Shown here in pieces: positions 8,903 through 17,043 of a stretch of DNA of 64,000 nt. The position numbers were made by a program, and so were the translations under genes. Origin of the DNA: Burkholderia anthina (lineage in GTDB: Bacteria; Pseudomonadota; Gammaproteobacteria; Burkholderiales; Burkholderiaceae); assembly GCF_001547525.1 (NCBI RefSeq), contig NZ_CM003769.1:372001-436000 (forward strand), given 5' to 3'. Every line of letters starts with the position of its first letter. The stretch's first letter is position 1. Under the pieces are notes generated by a model that was not told where the DNA came from, ran no database searches, and saw nothing but the letters and a program-made list of their open reading frames with translations.

Positions 8903-9642
8903 ATCGCATTCGCCTGACGTTCGCCGCGCTCGTCGCGTGCGTGCCGCTCGCCGCGCAGGCGGCCGACACGCCGACGGCCCAGACCATGCTCGCCCGTGCC
9001 GACGCGTACCGCAGCACGGCCGCCGATACGCAGACCAACATCGAGATCACCAACGAGGTCGGCGGACAGTCCGGCGACGCGACGCGCTATCTCGTCTACA
9101 CGCGCGGCAACGGCGACACGCTCGCGCTGACGCGCAGCGGCGAGAACGACGGCCAGAAGTACCTCGCGACGACGCGCGGGCACTGGTTCTACGTGCCGAA
9201 CACGCGCAGCGCGGTGCGCATCAACGGGATGCAGCGGCTGCAGGGCGAAGTCGTGATCAGCGACATCACGCGCACGCACTGGGCGGACAGCTATCGCGCG
9301 ACGGCCGCCCCCGGCACGACCACGATCGCCGGCAAGCCGGCCACCGAGCTCGACCTGAGCGCGACCGATCCCGACAACGTCTATCCGACGATCAAGCTGT
9401 GGGTCACGCCCGACACCGACGTGCCGGTGCGCGCGCAGTTCTTCCTCGCGAGCGGCCTGCTGTTTCGCAGCGCCGATTTCTCCGCGCCGGTCGACGCGAA
9501 CGGCCGCAAGGTGATCCGCAAGATCACCTATCGCAACGAGATCGAGAAGCAGCGCGCGAGCGTCGTCGACATCCTCGACGGTCAGCCGCGCAAGATTCCG
9601 TCGGGCTGGTTCAACCCCGACACGCTCGCCGATGGCCAGTGA
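8899..9642 (+). CDS. periplasmic LolA-like outer-membrane lipoprotein-sorting protein
   Basis: A 247-residue protein with a clear signal peptide (residues 1-22, cleavage after AAQAA-type AQA). The mature part looks like the open beta-barrel LolA/LolB-like fold: repeated amphipathic strands, a TTIKLWVTPDTDVPVRAQFF-like hairpin around residue 170 and a late K-x-I-x-Y strand. Such proteins carry a lipid or lipoprotein across the periplasm. The ATG overlaps the permease stop as ATGA. Genes of this type often follow LolCD-like transporters and, in other lipid-type clusters such as aryl polyenes, accompany exporters. Cargo here is likely the cluster product, but this is inference. Confidence 0.75.
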   Translation: MNRIRLTFAALVACVPLAAQAADTPTAQTMLARADAYRSTAADTQTNIEITNEVGGQSGDATRYLVYTRGNGDTLALTRSGENDGQKYLATTRGHWFYVPNTRSAVRINGMQRLQGEVVISDITRTHWADSYRATAAPGTTTIAGKPATELDLSATDPDNVYPTIKLWVTPDTDVPVRAQFFLASGLLFRSADFSAPVDANGRKVIRKITYRNEIEKQRASVVDILDGQPRKIPSGWFNPDTLADGQ

Positions 9643-10960
9643 GTACGACGCCGATGCCGATGCTCATCGTGACCGCCTCAGCTCATCACCCGATCGCGCC
9701 CGCCGCGGCTGGCCCGGTGTCGCGCTCGCGATCCCGCTCGCGCTCGGCTGCACGCTCGCGCATGGAGAATCGCTGATGGACCAACTCGGCACGCTCAACG
9801 GCATCGGCTACGCGCGCTCCGTCGACAGCATGGACGGCCGCGCATTGCTCGGCCGCCTGATCGGCGACTCGCCGCGCGACCAGCAGGAAGCCGGGCTGCT
9901 CGCGCGCATCGACGGCGAGAACCTGTTCGCGAATGCGCGCATCGTCGCGAGCAACCATTCGCTCGGCGCGCAGGCAAGCCGCTTCAACGAAGCCGGCGTG
10001 CGCTACGCGTTCGACAACGGCATCACGCTCACGGCCGGCAAGCGGATCGACGCGCTCGACACGTCGCAGGCGTTTTTCCCGCTCGGCTTCTTCCAGAAAC
10101 GGGCCGCGACGGCCGACATCTACGATCGCTACGGCGACGTCGAAGGCACGCCGCTCGTCGAAGCGAAATGGGCGGGCGAGCAGACCACGCTGCAGTTCAT
10201 CGCCGGCGAGAACCGCACGCTGCGCAACGACGTCGACAACCGCGACGTAGCAGGCGCGACGCAGCTCGTGCGCGGCGCCTACAACGGATCGGGCGGCTCG
10301 GCCGCGCTGCTCGCCGGCCGTCACGCGGGCCGCGGCGGCGCAGGCGCGACGCTGTCGTTCGACGTCGCGCGCTCGAACACCGTCTACGCGAGCGCGTGGA
10401 TCGAACGCGGCACGACGCGGCCGCTGCCCGCCTTCATCGCGAACGGTACGCCGCTCGATTCGGCGGCGGCCTACGACGCCGTCGATCGCCGCAACGACCG
10501 CCAGTACATGTGGCGCAGCGCGGTCGGCATGCAGAGCGCGCTGCCCGGCAACCTGTCGCTGATCGTCGAGTGGTCGCACGACGAAGCGCGTTACGACGCG
10601 AGCCAGTGGCGCCGGATGGTCGGCGCGGCGCAGGCGAACAACGCGCTGCTGCCCGTCGCGCCCGGCGCCGCGCTGGCCGGCCTCGGCGGCACGGCCAACT
10701 TCGTGAGCGTCGACGGCAACCTGCGCGACTACCTGTTCGCGCGGCTCGGCAAGAAGATCGGCCGCGTCGAGTATTCGCTGCGCGGCGTCTATTCGCCGCA
10801 GGACAAGGGCCTGCTGGCGATCGCGCAGATCGTCGCCGACGTGAACAAGCGCGTGAGCGTCGATGTCGCCGTGTCGCACGCGTTTTCCGACAGCAATTCC
10901 GAGTACCGGATGGTCGGTCTCGGCACCCGCATCGACGCCGCCGTGCGCGTGCGTTTCTGA
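9632..10960 (+). CDS. predicted outer-membrane beta-barrel protein
   Basis: A 442-residue protein. After a charged leader of ~28 residues comes a hydrophobic signal (PGVALAIPLALGCTLAHG) and a mature region rich in alternating strands, glycine and aromatic residues. The chain ends in VRVRF, the terminal phenylalanine recognised by the BAM machinery. No specific porin family was recognised. It overlaps the LolA-like gene by 11 bp and ends the inner-membrane/periplasm/outer-membrane series. A likely role is receiving or passing the exported lipid at the outer membrane. The long pre-signal leader is odd; an ATG at 9776 would remove the signal and is less likely. Confidence 0.7.
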   Translation: MASEYDADADAHRDRLSSSPDRARRGWPGVALAIPLALGCTLAHGESLMDQLGTLNGIGYARSVDSMDGRALLGRLIGDSPRDQQEAGLLARIDGENLFANARIVASNHSLGAQASRFNEAGVRYAFDNGITLTAGKRIDALDTSQAFFPLGFFQKRAATADIYDRYGDVEGTPLVEAKWAGEQTTLQFIAGENRTLRNDVDNRDVAGATQLVRGAYNGSGGSAALLAGRHAGRGGAGATLSFDVARSNTVYASAWIERGTTRPLPAFIANGTPLDSAAAYDAVDRRNDRQYMWRSAVGMQSALPGNLSLIVEWSHDEARYDASQWRRMVGAAQANNALLPVAPGAALAGLGGTANFVSVDGNLRDYLFARLGKKIGRVEYSLRGVYSPQDKGLLAIAQIVADVNKRVSVDVAVSHAFSDSNSEYRMVGLGTRIDAAVRVRF

Positions 10961-10973
10961 CTGGAACCCTGCC

Positions 10974-12059
10974 ATGTCCACGCTTTCCGCCCCCACTCCG
11001 ATCGCACCGCCGCTGCGCCTGCGCGTGGCCGACCAGGCCGCGTATCCGGTGCTGCGCCACCTCGACGCAATCGGCACGCCGCCGCACGCGGCGGCCCGGC
11101 TGGTCGAAGCCGCCGCCGTGCGGCTGCTCGACAGCGAGATGGTGATCGCGCTGCGCACCGCCGCACCGGACGTGCTGCCGGATGCGTCCGCGTCGACACC
11201 GCTGCGGCACGACGAGGCGCCGCTCACCGAAGCGCTGCTCGAGCAGATCGGCCGCGAAGGATTTCATCACCTGTTCAAGCCGTTCATGCGCGCGTTCATC
11301 CGCATCATGTTCGGGCTGTTCTTCTCCGAAGACCAGAACCGCCGCGCATGCGAGTGCATCGACGCCGGCCATCACTTCGCGTTCCTGATGAGCGACGGCG
11401 GCGGCCCGACGCTCGCCGCCTGGCGCACGGTCGTGCGCAGCGACGACAACGGGCTCGCGCTGACCGTCGACAAGGTGTGGGGCATCGAGGCGCACCGCGA
11501 CTGCATGGCCGTCGTCGCGGCACGCCTGCCGGGCGTGATGTTCCCGGCCGCCTATCTCGTGTGGCCCGACGAGTATCGAAAACTGAAACGCACGACCTGC
11601 GGCGCGCCGTTCCTCGCGGGCAACCTGCAGCTTGCGAACGTCGGCGGCCAGGTGCGCGTCGCCGCCGAGGATCGCCTGCGCATCGGCGGCCCGACCGTGT
11701 TCAACAAATACCTGACCGTCGTGCGGCCGTACTTCGTTCGCGCGCTGATGGCGCACGTCGGCTGGCTCGAACGGACCGGCCGCATCGAGCTCGACGCCGA
11801 CGCGCGCGCCGTGCACCGCTTCATCGCGGACGCCGCGCGCAGTCAGACCGACGACGCGCACTACAGCTTCGGCAAGGTGCAGCGCGTGCTCGCGATCAAG
11901 CTGCTGTCGAACGAGTTCCTGACCGCGCTCGTGCGCGACGGCAAGGTGCAGCTGTTCGACGACCAGCGCGACCTGCTGGCGTTTTCGAAGATGGAAGGCA
12001 GTTCGTACCGTTGTTATCACGAGCTTCGCAAGAGCCTGCGCTGCGAAGCCGGCAGTTGA
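10974..12059 (+). CDS. acyl-CoA dehydrogenase-like protein, divergent
   Basis: A 361-residue protein. Residues ~130-190 (FAFLMSDGGGPTLAAW and DKVWGIEAHRDCMAVVAA) line up with the FAD-binding middle domain of acyl-CoA dehydrogenases, where the usual text is a 'SEP-G-GSD' loop and a 'G-K-W-I-T' loop. The C-terminal helical domain is poorly conserved and I see no clear catalytic glutamate. It may oxidise an ACP-bound acyl chain or be a non-catalytic partner of the full-length dehydrogenase at 19715. It starts 13 bp after the barrel gene and is followed by the ACP gene 58 bp on. Confidence 0.6.
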   Translation: MSTLSAPTPIAPPLRLRVADQAAYPVLRHLDAIGTPPHAAARLVEAAAVRLLDSEMVIALRTAAPDVLPDASASTPLRHDEAPLTEALLEQIGREGFHHLFKPFMRAFIRIMFGLFFSEDQNRRACECIDAGHHFAFLMSDGGGPTLAAWRTVVRSDDNGLALTVDKVWGIEAHRDCMAVVAARLPGVMFPAAYLVWPDEYRKLKRTTCGAPFLAGNLQLANVGGQVRVAAEDRLRIGGPTVFNKYLTVVRPYFVRALMAHVGWLERTGRIELDADARAVHRFIADAARSQTDDAHYSFGKVQRVLAIKLLSNEFLTALVRDGKVQLFDDQRDLLAFSKMEGSSYRCYHELRKSLRCEAGS

Positions 12060-12117
12060 CCCACGCGACAGGCCGATCGATCCCGATCAAAACCACTCAA
12101 CTCCAGGAGCTCCTCTC

Positions 12118-12372
12118 ATGACGACCCAGAACGTTCCGGCCGACGCGCTCGACATCCTGTCCCGCGAAGTCGCGAAGATCCTCAACGTCGAAACCGTCGA
12201 CACGGACGCCGGCATCGGCGAACTCGGCATCGATTCGCTGAACATCGTCGAGCTGATCGTGTTCTGCGAACAGCTTTACGGTTCGATCGATCCGGAAGCG
12301 CTGAACATCACGCAGTACACGACGCTGCAGCAGCTCGACGCGCAACTGCGCAGCCAGCAGCACGCGGCCTGA
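12118..12372 (+). CDS. acyl carrier protein
   Basis: An 84-residue ACP. The phosphopantetheine attachment site is Ser40 in GELGIDSLNIVEL. The four-helix length is normal. It has its own strong ribosome site (CCAGGAG, about 10 bases upstream of ATG) and one of the larger gaps in the operon (58 bp), which may allow higher expression. It is the only carrier protein in the cluster and therefore the likely acceptor for both AMP ligases (5240 and 17044), the desaturases and the thiolase-fold proteins. Confidence 0.92.
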   Translation: MTTQNVPADALDILSREVAKILNVETVDTDAGIGELGIDSLNIVELIVFCEQLYGSIDPEALNITQYTTLQQLDAQLRSQQHAA

Positions 12373-12379
12373 CACGGCG

Positions 12380-13255
12380 ATGCTCGCGCCCCTCGCCCCC
12401 ATGGCGGCCGCCGCCGTCCAGCCGGCCCCGGCCACCGCGCTGACCGTGCAGGCGCTCGCGTACCGGCGCGTCGCGCCGTCGCGCGACGGCGTGGCCGCGC
12501 CGCTCGACGACACGGCCCGCGCGATCGGCACGCTCGCGTGCGCCGAACGCGAGCGGCTGTGCGGCGCGGTCGGCGCGGACGACTACGTGGTCAGCTCGAC
12601 GATCCTGTCGATGTTGCTGATGAACGATTCGCCACAGCATCGCGTGTTCGCGCAGGCGCTGGCCGGCGCGAACGACTACACGCCCGACTGGATGACCTGC
12701 TCGTACGAATGCGCGGGCTGGGGCTACGTGCTGCGCCGCACGCTCGCGACCGCGGCCGAGACGGGGCCGCGCACGCTGCTGCTGCAGATCGTCGACATCG
12801 ACGTGCACGGCTATACGTACTGGCACGGCAATCCCGCTTGGGGGCGTTCGGGCTTCGGCGTCTGCACGCTGCTCGTCGACGTCGGCCGCGAACCGGCGCA
12901 GTCGGTGATCGCCGACGCCGCGCCGCCGGCCAGCGCGGTCGTGCGGCTCGGCCGCGACATCCGCACGTTCTGCGCGGCGCGCCCCGGGCTGCACGCGGCG
13001 CTGCCGTTCTTCCCGGCCACGTCGCGCCGCGCGCTGCTCGCGTCGGTCGGCAAGACGCCGCTGCTGCCGGACGGCCACGGCGTGTTCGGGCATGCGTTCG
13101 GCAGCGACCCGTGGCTGTCGGTGCTGCTCGCGCACCGCGACGGCGACACGCCGCGTCGCGCGGCCGTCTGCTCGCTCGCGCTGAACGGCTATTACGCGAT
13201 CGCCGACGTCGCGTTCGCGCCGGACGCGACGTTCTCTCTCGACGGCGAGGCATGA
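12380..13255 (+). CDS. thiolase-fold (KAS III-like) protein, divergent
   Basis: A 291-residue protein, shorter than KAS III (~320). The stretch around Cys111 (SYECAGWGYVLRR) matches the active-site cysteine loop of KAS III, and the next strand (LLLQIVDID) fits the fold. The rest is hard to align; a His-Asn pair like that of ketosynthases is not obvious, though GHGVFGHAF near residue 235 could supply a histidine. It starts 7 bp after the ACP gene. Roles could be decarboxylation, transacylation or condensation on the ACP. One of three thiolase-type proteins in this operon. Confidence 0.55.
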   Translation: MLAPLAPMAAAAVQPAPATALTVQALAYRRVAPSRDGVAAPLDDTARAIGTLACAERERLCGAVGADDYVVSSTILSMLLMNDSPQHRVFAQALAGANDYTPDWMTCSYECAGWGYVLRRTLATAAETGPRTLLLQIVDIDVHGYTYWHGNPAWGRSGFGVCTLLVDVGREPAQSVIADAAPPASAVVRLGRDIRTFCAARPGLHAALPFFPATSRRALLASVGKTPLLPDGHGVFGHAFGSDPWLSVLLAHRDGDTPRRAAVCSLALNGYYAIADVAFAPDATFSLDGEA

Positions 13256-13256
13256 C

Positions 13257-13886
13257 ATGGTGCGTCCTGTTCATTTCACCTACCGGATCGAGCGCGACGC
13301 GCGGCAGCCGGTCGCGGTCGCGGCCAGCGCGTACCGGATGCCGCTCGACACGCCGGCCGACTATGCGCGCGCCGCGCTCGCGGAAGCGGCCGGCGACGGC
13401 TACGACGCGGGCAATGCGTACGACGCGGCCGGCGGCGAGCGCCGCGTGCTGCTCGACCACGTGCAGTATTTCGGATTCCTCGCGGAAATCACCGCGCGGA
13501 TCCGCGACGCCGTGCATCCGGACGCCCGCGTGTTCATCGAAGTGTGCGCGCCGTATTTCGGCGCGCTGCCGGCCGAACTGCTCGCGCCGCACGTGCTGCT
13601 CGGCGTGCACCTGTACGACGAAGCGTTGCGCGACGCCGCGCGCGGCGCACCGGTCGTCTGGATCGGCGACCGCATCCTGCGCGATGCGGAATTCGCCGGC
13701 GACAACCGCGTGTGCTGCGCGATCTGGCCCGCGCGGCTCGCCGACGCGTTCGACGCGCAACTGCGCGGCGCGTGGCCGTCGTTCGCGATCCGGCTCGAAC
13801 CGCATCCGGGCGCGTCGCGCGCCGCCGCCCCGCTCACCGATTCCGCCCATCATTCCGGCGCCGCCGCGCGGCCGGGGAGACCCTGA
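13257..13886 (+). CDS. protein of unknown function in the afc-type operon
   Basis: A 209-residue protein I do not recognise. The body (to ~185) looks like a compact alpha/beta protein with a central HVQYFGFLAEI and an ARVFIEVCAPYFGALP segment; the last ~25 residues are Ala/Pro-rich and probably disordered. No signal peptide or membrane helix. The start codon lies one base after the stop of the preceding thiolase-like gene and the next gene begins 1 bp after its end, so it is an integral part of the operon. It may form a complex with the thiolase-fold protein before it. Confidence 0.7.
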   Translation: MVRPVHFTYRIERDARQPVAVAASAYRMPLDTPADYARAALAEAAGDGYDAGNAYDAAGGERRVLLDHVQYFGFLAEITARIRDAVHPDARVFIEVCAPYFGALPAELLAPHVLLGVHLYDEALRDAARGAPVVWIGDRILRDAEFAGDNRVCCAIWPARLADAFDAQLRGAWPSFAIRLEPHPGASRAAAPLTDSAHHSGAAARPGRP

Positions 13887-13887
13887 C

Positions 13888-14871
13888 ATGAATGACACGC
13901 TTACCGTGATGCAGGACACGGCCGATATCCGCTGGTCGATGCCCGTCGACGCGCTGATGTCGAACGACTACGCACTGCGCGAAGAGGCGCTGAACCGGCT
14001 GTACGAGAAGGCGAAGGCCGCACAGTGGGACGTCGCGACCGACGTCGACTGGCGCCACGACCTCGATCCGGCCAACCCGCTCGGCATGCCCGACCCGACG
14101 CTCTTGATCTACGGCACCGAGCTGTGGGGCAAGCTCGCCGACGCCGACAAGCGCGAGGTGCGCCATCACGCGCAGGGCTGGCTGCTGTCGCAGATCCTGC
14201 ACGGCGAGCAGGCCGCGCTGATCTGCGCGTCGAAGCTCGCGTCGGCCGAGAGCGGCCTGAGCGCGCGGCTGTGCGCGGCCGCGCAGATGATGGACGAAGC
14301 TCGCCACGTCGAGGCGTACGCGAAGCTCGTCAACGAGAAGCTCGACGTCAGCTACCCGATGAGCCGCTCGCTGAAGGGGCTGCTGCACGACACGATCACG
14401 AGCAGCGCGCTCGACATGACGAACCTCGGGATGCAGGTGCTCGTCGAGGGCATCGCGCTGTCGATCTTCCAGAGCGTCGTCGCGTACAGCACCGATCCGT
14501 TCATCAAGGACTTGTTCCTGCGGATCCAGCGCGACGAAGCGCGCCACTTCGCGGTCGGCCGGATCACGCTGTGCCGCGTGTACGCGGAAATGAGTTCGCA
14601 CGAACTGCGCGAACGCGAGGAGTTCATCTGCGAAGGCGCGGCCGTGCTGTACGAACACCTGTGCGCGGACGACATCTGGGAACCGATGGGGCTGTCCAAG
14701 CGCGAATGCAGCGCGATGGTGCGCGAATCGCCGGTGTCGAGCTCGATCCGCCGCTCGATCTTCCGGCGCCTCGTGCCGACGATCCGCGAAATGGGCCTGC
14801 TCACGCCGACCGTGCAGGCGACCTTCGAAAAGCTCGACGTCCTCGACTACGCGGCGATGCCGCTCAACTGA
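13888..14871 (+). CDS. ferritin-like diiron oxygenase
   Basis: A 327-residue helical protein with a full diiron ligand set: Glu107 (HGEQAALI), E137-x-x-H140 (MDEARHVEAY), Glu187 (LVEGIAL) and E217-x-x-H220 (RDEARHFAVG). This resembles the ferritin-like/ribonucleotide-reductase-type oxygenase group. It could hydroxylate, desaturate or N-oxidise the ACP- or CoA-bound intermediate. It is clearly different from the diiron protein at 3023, so the cluster has two soluble diiron enzymes besides the membrane desaturase. The KAS III-like gene begins 1 bp after its stop. Confidence 0.78.
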   Translation: MNDTLTVMQDTADIRWSMPVDALMSNDYALREEALNRLYEKAKAAQWDVATDVDWRHDLDPANPLGMPDPTLLIYGTELWGKLADADKREVRHHAQGWLLSQILHGEQAALICASKLASAESGLSARLCAAAQMMDEARHVEAYAKLVNEKLDVSYPMSRSLKGLLHDTITSSALDMTNLGMQVLVEGIALSIFQSVVAYSTDPFIKDLFLRIQRDEARHFAVGRITLCRVYAEMSSHELREREEFICEGAAVLYEHLCADDIWEPMGLSKRECSAMVRESPVSSSIRRSIFRRLVPTIREMGLLTPTVQATFEKLDVLDYAAMPLN

Positions 14872-14872
14872 C

Positions 14873-15862
14873 ATGACGATGCCCTCTTCCCACGCATCCC
14901 GCGACGCCGGCTTCTGGATCGGCATCGACGCGGTGGCCTACGAGCTGCCGGGCCCGCCCGTCGATATCGAGGCCTGGGCCGCCGAGCGCGACTATCCGGC
15001 CCAGCGGGCGGCCGCGATCGCGCAGTCGGGCAGCCGCTATTTCCACATGGCGCTCGACACGAGCGAGACCGATCTCGCGATCGCGGCGGTCGGCCGGCTG
15101 CTCGACACCGCGCGCGTGCATCCGTCCGACGTCGGCGCGATCGTGCACGTACATACGCAGCAATTCAGCGTGCCGCCGGCGCCGCGCAGCCTGCCGCACG
15201 AAGTGGCCGCGCGGTTCGGCATCGAGCCGCTGTGGCTCGGCTCCGTCGCGCAACTGAACTGCGTGTCGGTCGCGGCCGGCATCGAAACCGTGCGCGCGCT
15301 GATGCGCCGCCATCCGCGGCTCGACGCGGCGCTCGTCGTGTCGTCCGACCGCGTGTACGGCGAGGACTACCGGATGCGGCAGATGACGGGCGTGCAGTGC
15401 GACGGCGCGGCCGCGATGCTGATCGTGCGCAACAGCACGAAGAACCGGCTCGGCGGCATCGCGATCGAAACGCACGCGAAATGGCATCGCGGGTCGGACA
15501 CGGTCGCCGCGAACGAGGCCGACCTGATCATGATGGAGTGGCCGTACACGCGCCGGGCGATCGACGCGGCCGTCGCGCTCGAGCCGCACGCGCTCGACGC
15601 GTACGACCTCGTGCTGCCGCACAACGCCGACCTGCCCGGCTGGAACGCGCTGTGCCGCGCGATGCGCGTGCCGGCCGAGCGGCTCTATGCGGACAACATC
15701 CATGCGCGCGGCCACGCGTGCTGTTCGGATTTCCCGATCAACCTGGCCGACGTCGGGCTCGATGCGCTCGCGCACGGCAAGCGCGTGCTCGGCGTGATGC
15801 AGTCGAACTGCGGCGCGTATGCGGCCGCCACGCTTCATCCGGTGGGCCGCCATGACGCCTGA
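14873..15862 (+). CDS. 3-oxoacyl-ACP synthase III-like protein
   Basis: A 329-residue thiolase-fold protein of normal KAS III length. Cys130 (AQLNCVSVAAGIE) sits at the nucleophile position and His250-Asn251 (LPHNADLPGW) at the HQAN-like position. The third catalytic residue, normally Asn in a GN-T-S loop, appears as His281 in ARGHACCSDF. It may therefore condense or transfer acyl groups in an unusual way. It probably acts on the operon's ACP. The end overlaps the PLP decarboxylase start by 11 bp. Confidence 0.78.
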   Translation: MTMPSSHASRDAGFWIGIDAVAYELPGPPVDIEAWAAERDYPAQRAAAIAQSGSRYFHMALDTSETDLAIAAVGRLLDTARVHPSDVGAIVHVHTQQFSVPPAPRSLPHEVAARFGIEPLWLGSVAQLNCVSVAAGIETVRALMRRHPRLDAALVVSSDRVYGEDYRMRQMTGVQCDGAAAMLIVRNSTKNRLGGIAIETHAKWHRGSDTVAANEADLIMMEWPYTRRAIDAAVALEPHALDAYDLVLPHNADLPGWNALCRAMRVPAERLYADNIHARGHACCSDFPINLADVGLDALAHGKRVLGVMQSNCGAYAAATLHPVGRHDA

Positions 15863-17027
15863 GCGCCCGCTTCCGCCCGCCGCCGATCACGCGTGGATCG
15901 CCGACCTGCGTACGCCGTGCTACGTGTACGAGCCGGAGGTCGCGATCGCGCGCTACCGGTCGCTGAAGGCGCGGCTCGGCACGCGGCTGATCGTGTCGCT
16001 GAAGGCGAACCCGAACCAGGACATGCTCGCGCGCTGCGCGCATGCGTACGAGGACGGCGTCGAACTCGCGAGCCGCGGCGAACTCGATGCGGTAATCGGC
16101 CGGATCAGGACGCCGCGCTACCTGAACAATCCGTCGATGGACGAGATGTTCATGCGTGCGGGGCTCGCGTCGCGCTGCCATTTCGTGCTCGACAACCCGG
16201 ACGCGGTCGCGCGTTTCGTGCCGCTCGCGCGCGAAGCGGCGGCCGGCGGCAGCACGCCGGGCGCCGTGCTGCTGCGCGTGAACGCCGGCGCGCTGGCCGG
16301 CGTTCATGCGCGGGCGCAGTGGCACGACCACTTCGGGATGACGCCGAACGAGGCGCACGACGCGGTGCGCACGCTCGCGGCCGCCGGCTTGCCCGTCGCC
16401 GGGCTGCACGTGTTCTCCGGCCCGCATTCGTTCATCCGCCAGGACCCGGCGCAGCCCGACACGCTCGTGCTGCCCGAACTGCTCGCGGCGCTCGCCCGCG
16501 ATCTCGCGCCGGCCAACGGCGCGCCGCTCGGCTCGTTGAGTCTCGGCGGCGGCTTCGCCGACGATCATCCGGGCGATGCCGCGTTCGAGCGCTATGCCGC
16601 CGCGCTCGCGCCGCTGGCCGGCCAGTATTCGCTCGCCCATGAATCCGGCCGCGCGATCTTCGCCGATGCGGGCGTGTTCGCGACGCGCGTCGTCGCGGTG
16701 AAGGCGTGGCAGGACCGCACGATCGCCGTCTGCGACGGCGGCCTGTCCCATGCGTTCCTGCTCGCGCAGACCGAATCGGTGATGCGCCGGCTGGCCGCGC
16801 CGTCGCTCGTGCGCCGCACGCCCGCGCCGCCGTCGCGCGGTGTGCCGACGCTCTACGTCGGCAGCACCTGCAGCCGCGCGGACGTGATCGGCCGCGACGA
16901 CACGGGCGCGCCGCCGCAAGTCGGCGACATCGCGGTGTTCGCCCGCTGCGGCGCGTATCACCGCACGTACTCGATGGCGCATTTCCTGTCCCACGAAGCC
17001 GCGCACGTGTACGTGCGGCCTGCCTGA
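15852..17027 (+). CDS. PLP-dependent decarboxylase, fold type III (LysA/ODC-like)
   Basis: A 391-residue enzyme of the alanine-racemase-fold decarboxylase group (diaminopimelate, ornithine or arginine decarboxylases). The PLP lysine is in SLKANPNQ (near 50); HDHFGM, SLGGGF and ESGRAIF mark the phosphate and pyridine-binding loops; the C-terminal CSRADVIGRD corresponds to the C-x-S-x-D substrate motif. ATG 15852 overlaps the KAS III-like stop. A LysA-type enzyme next to an AMP ligase and an ACP is also the arrangement of exosortase-A-associated gene sets, where it is thought to act on a carrier-bound amino acid. A role in making an amine head group is inferred. Confidence 0.85.
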   Translation: MTPERPLPPAADHAWIADLRTPCYVYEPEVAIARYRSLKARLGTRLIVSLKANPNQDMLARCAHAYEDGVELASRGELDAVIGRIRTPRYLNNPSMDEMFMRAGLASRCHFVLDNPDAVARFVPLAREAAAGGSTPGAVLLRVNAGALAGVHARAQWHDHFGMTPNEAHDAVRTLAAAGLPVAGLHVFSGPHSFIRQDPAQPDTLVLPELLAALARDLAPANGAPLGSLSLGGGFADDHPGDAAFERYAAALAPLAGQYSLAHESGRAIFADAGVFATRVVAVKAWQDRTIAVCDGGLSHAFLLAQTESVMRRLAAPSLVRRTPAPPSRGVPTLYVGSTCSRADVIGRDDTGAPPQVGDIAVFARCGAYHRTYSMAHFLSHEAAHVYVRPA

Positions 17028-17043
17028 ACCAGAGGAGCCGATC

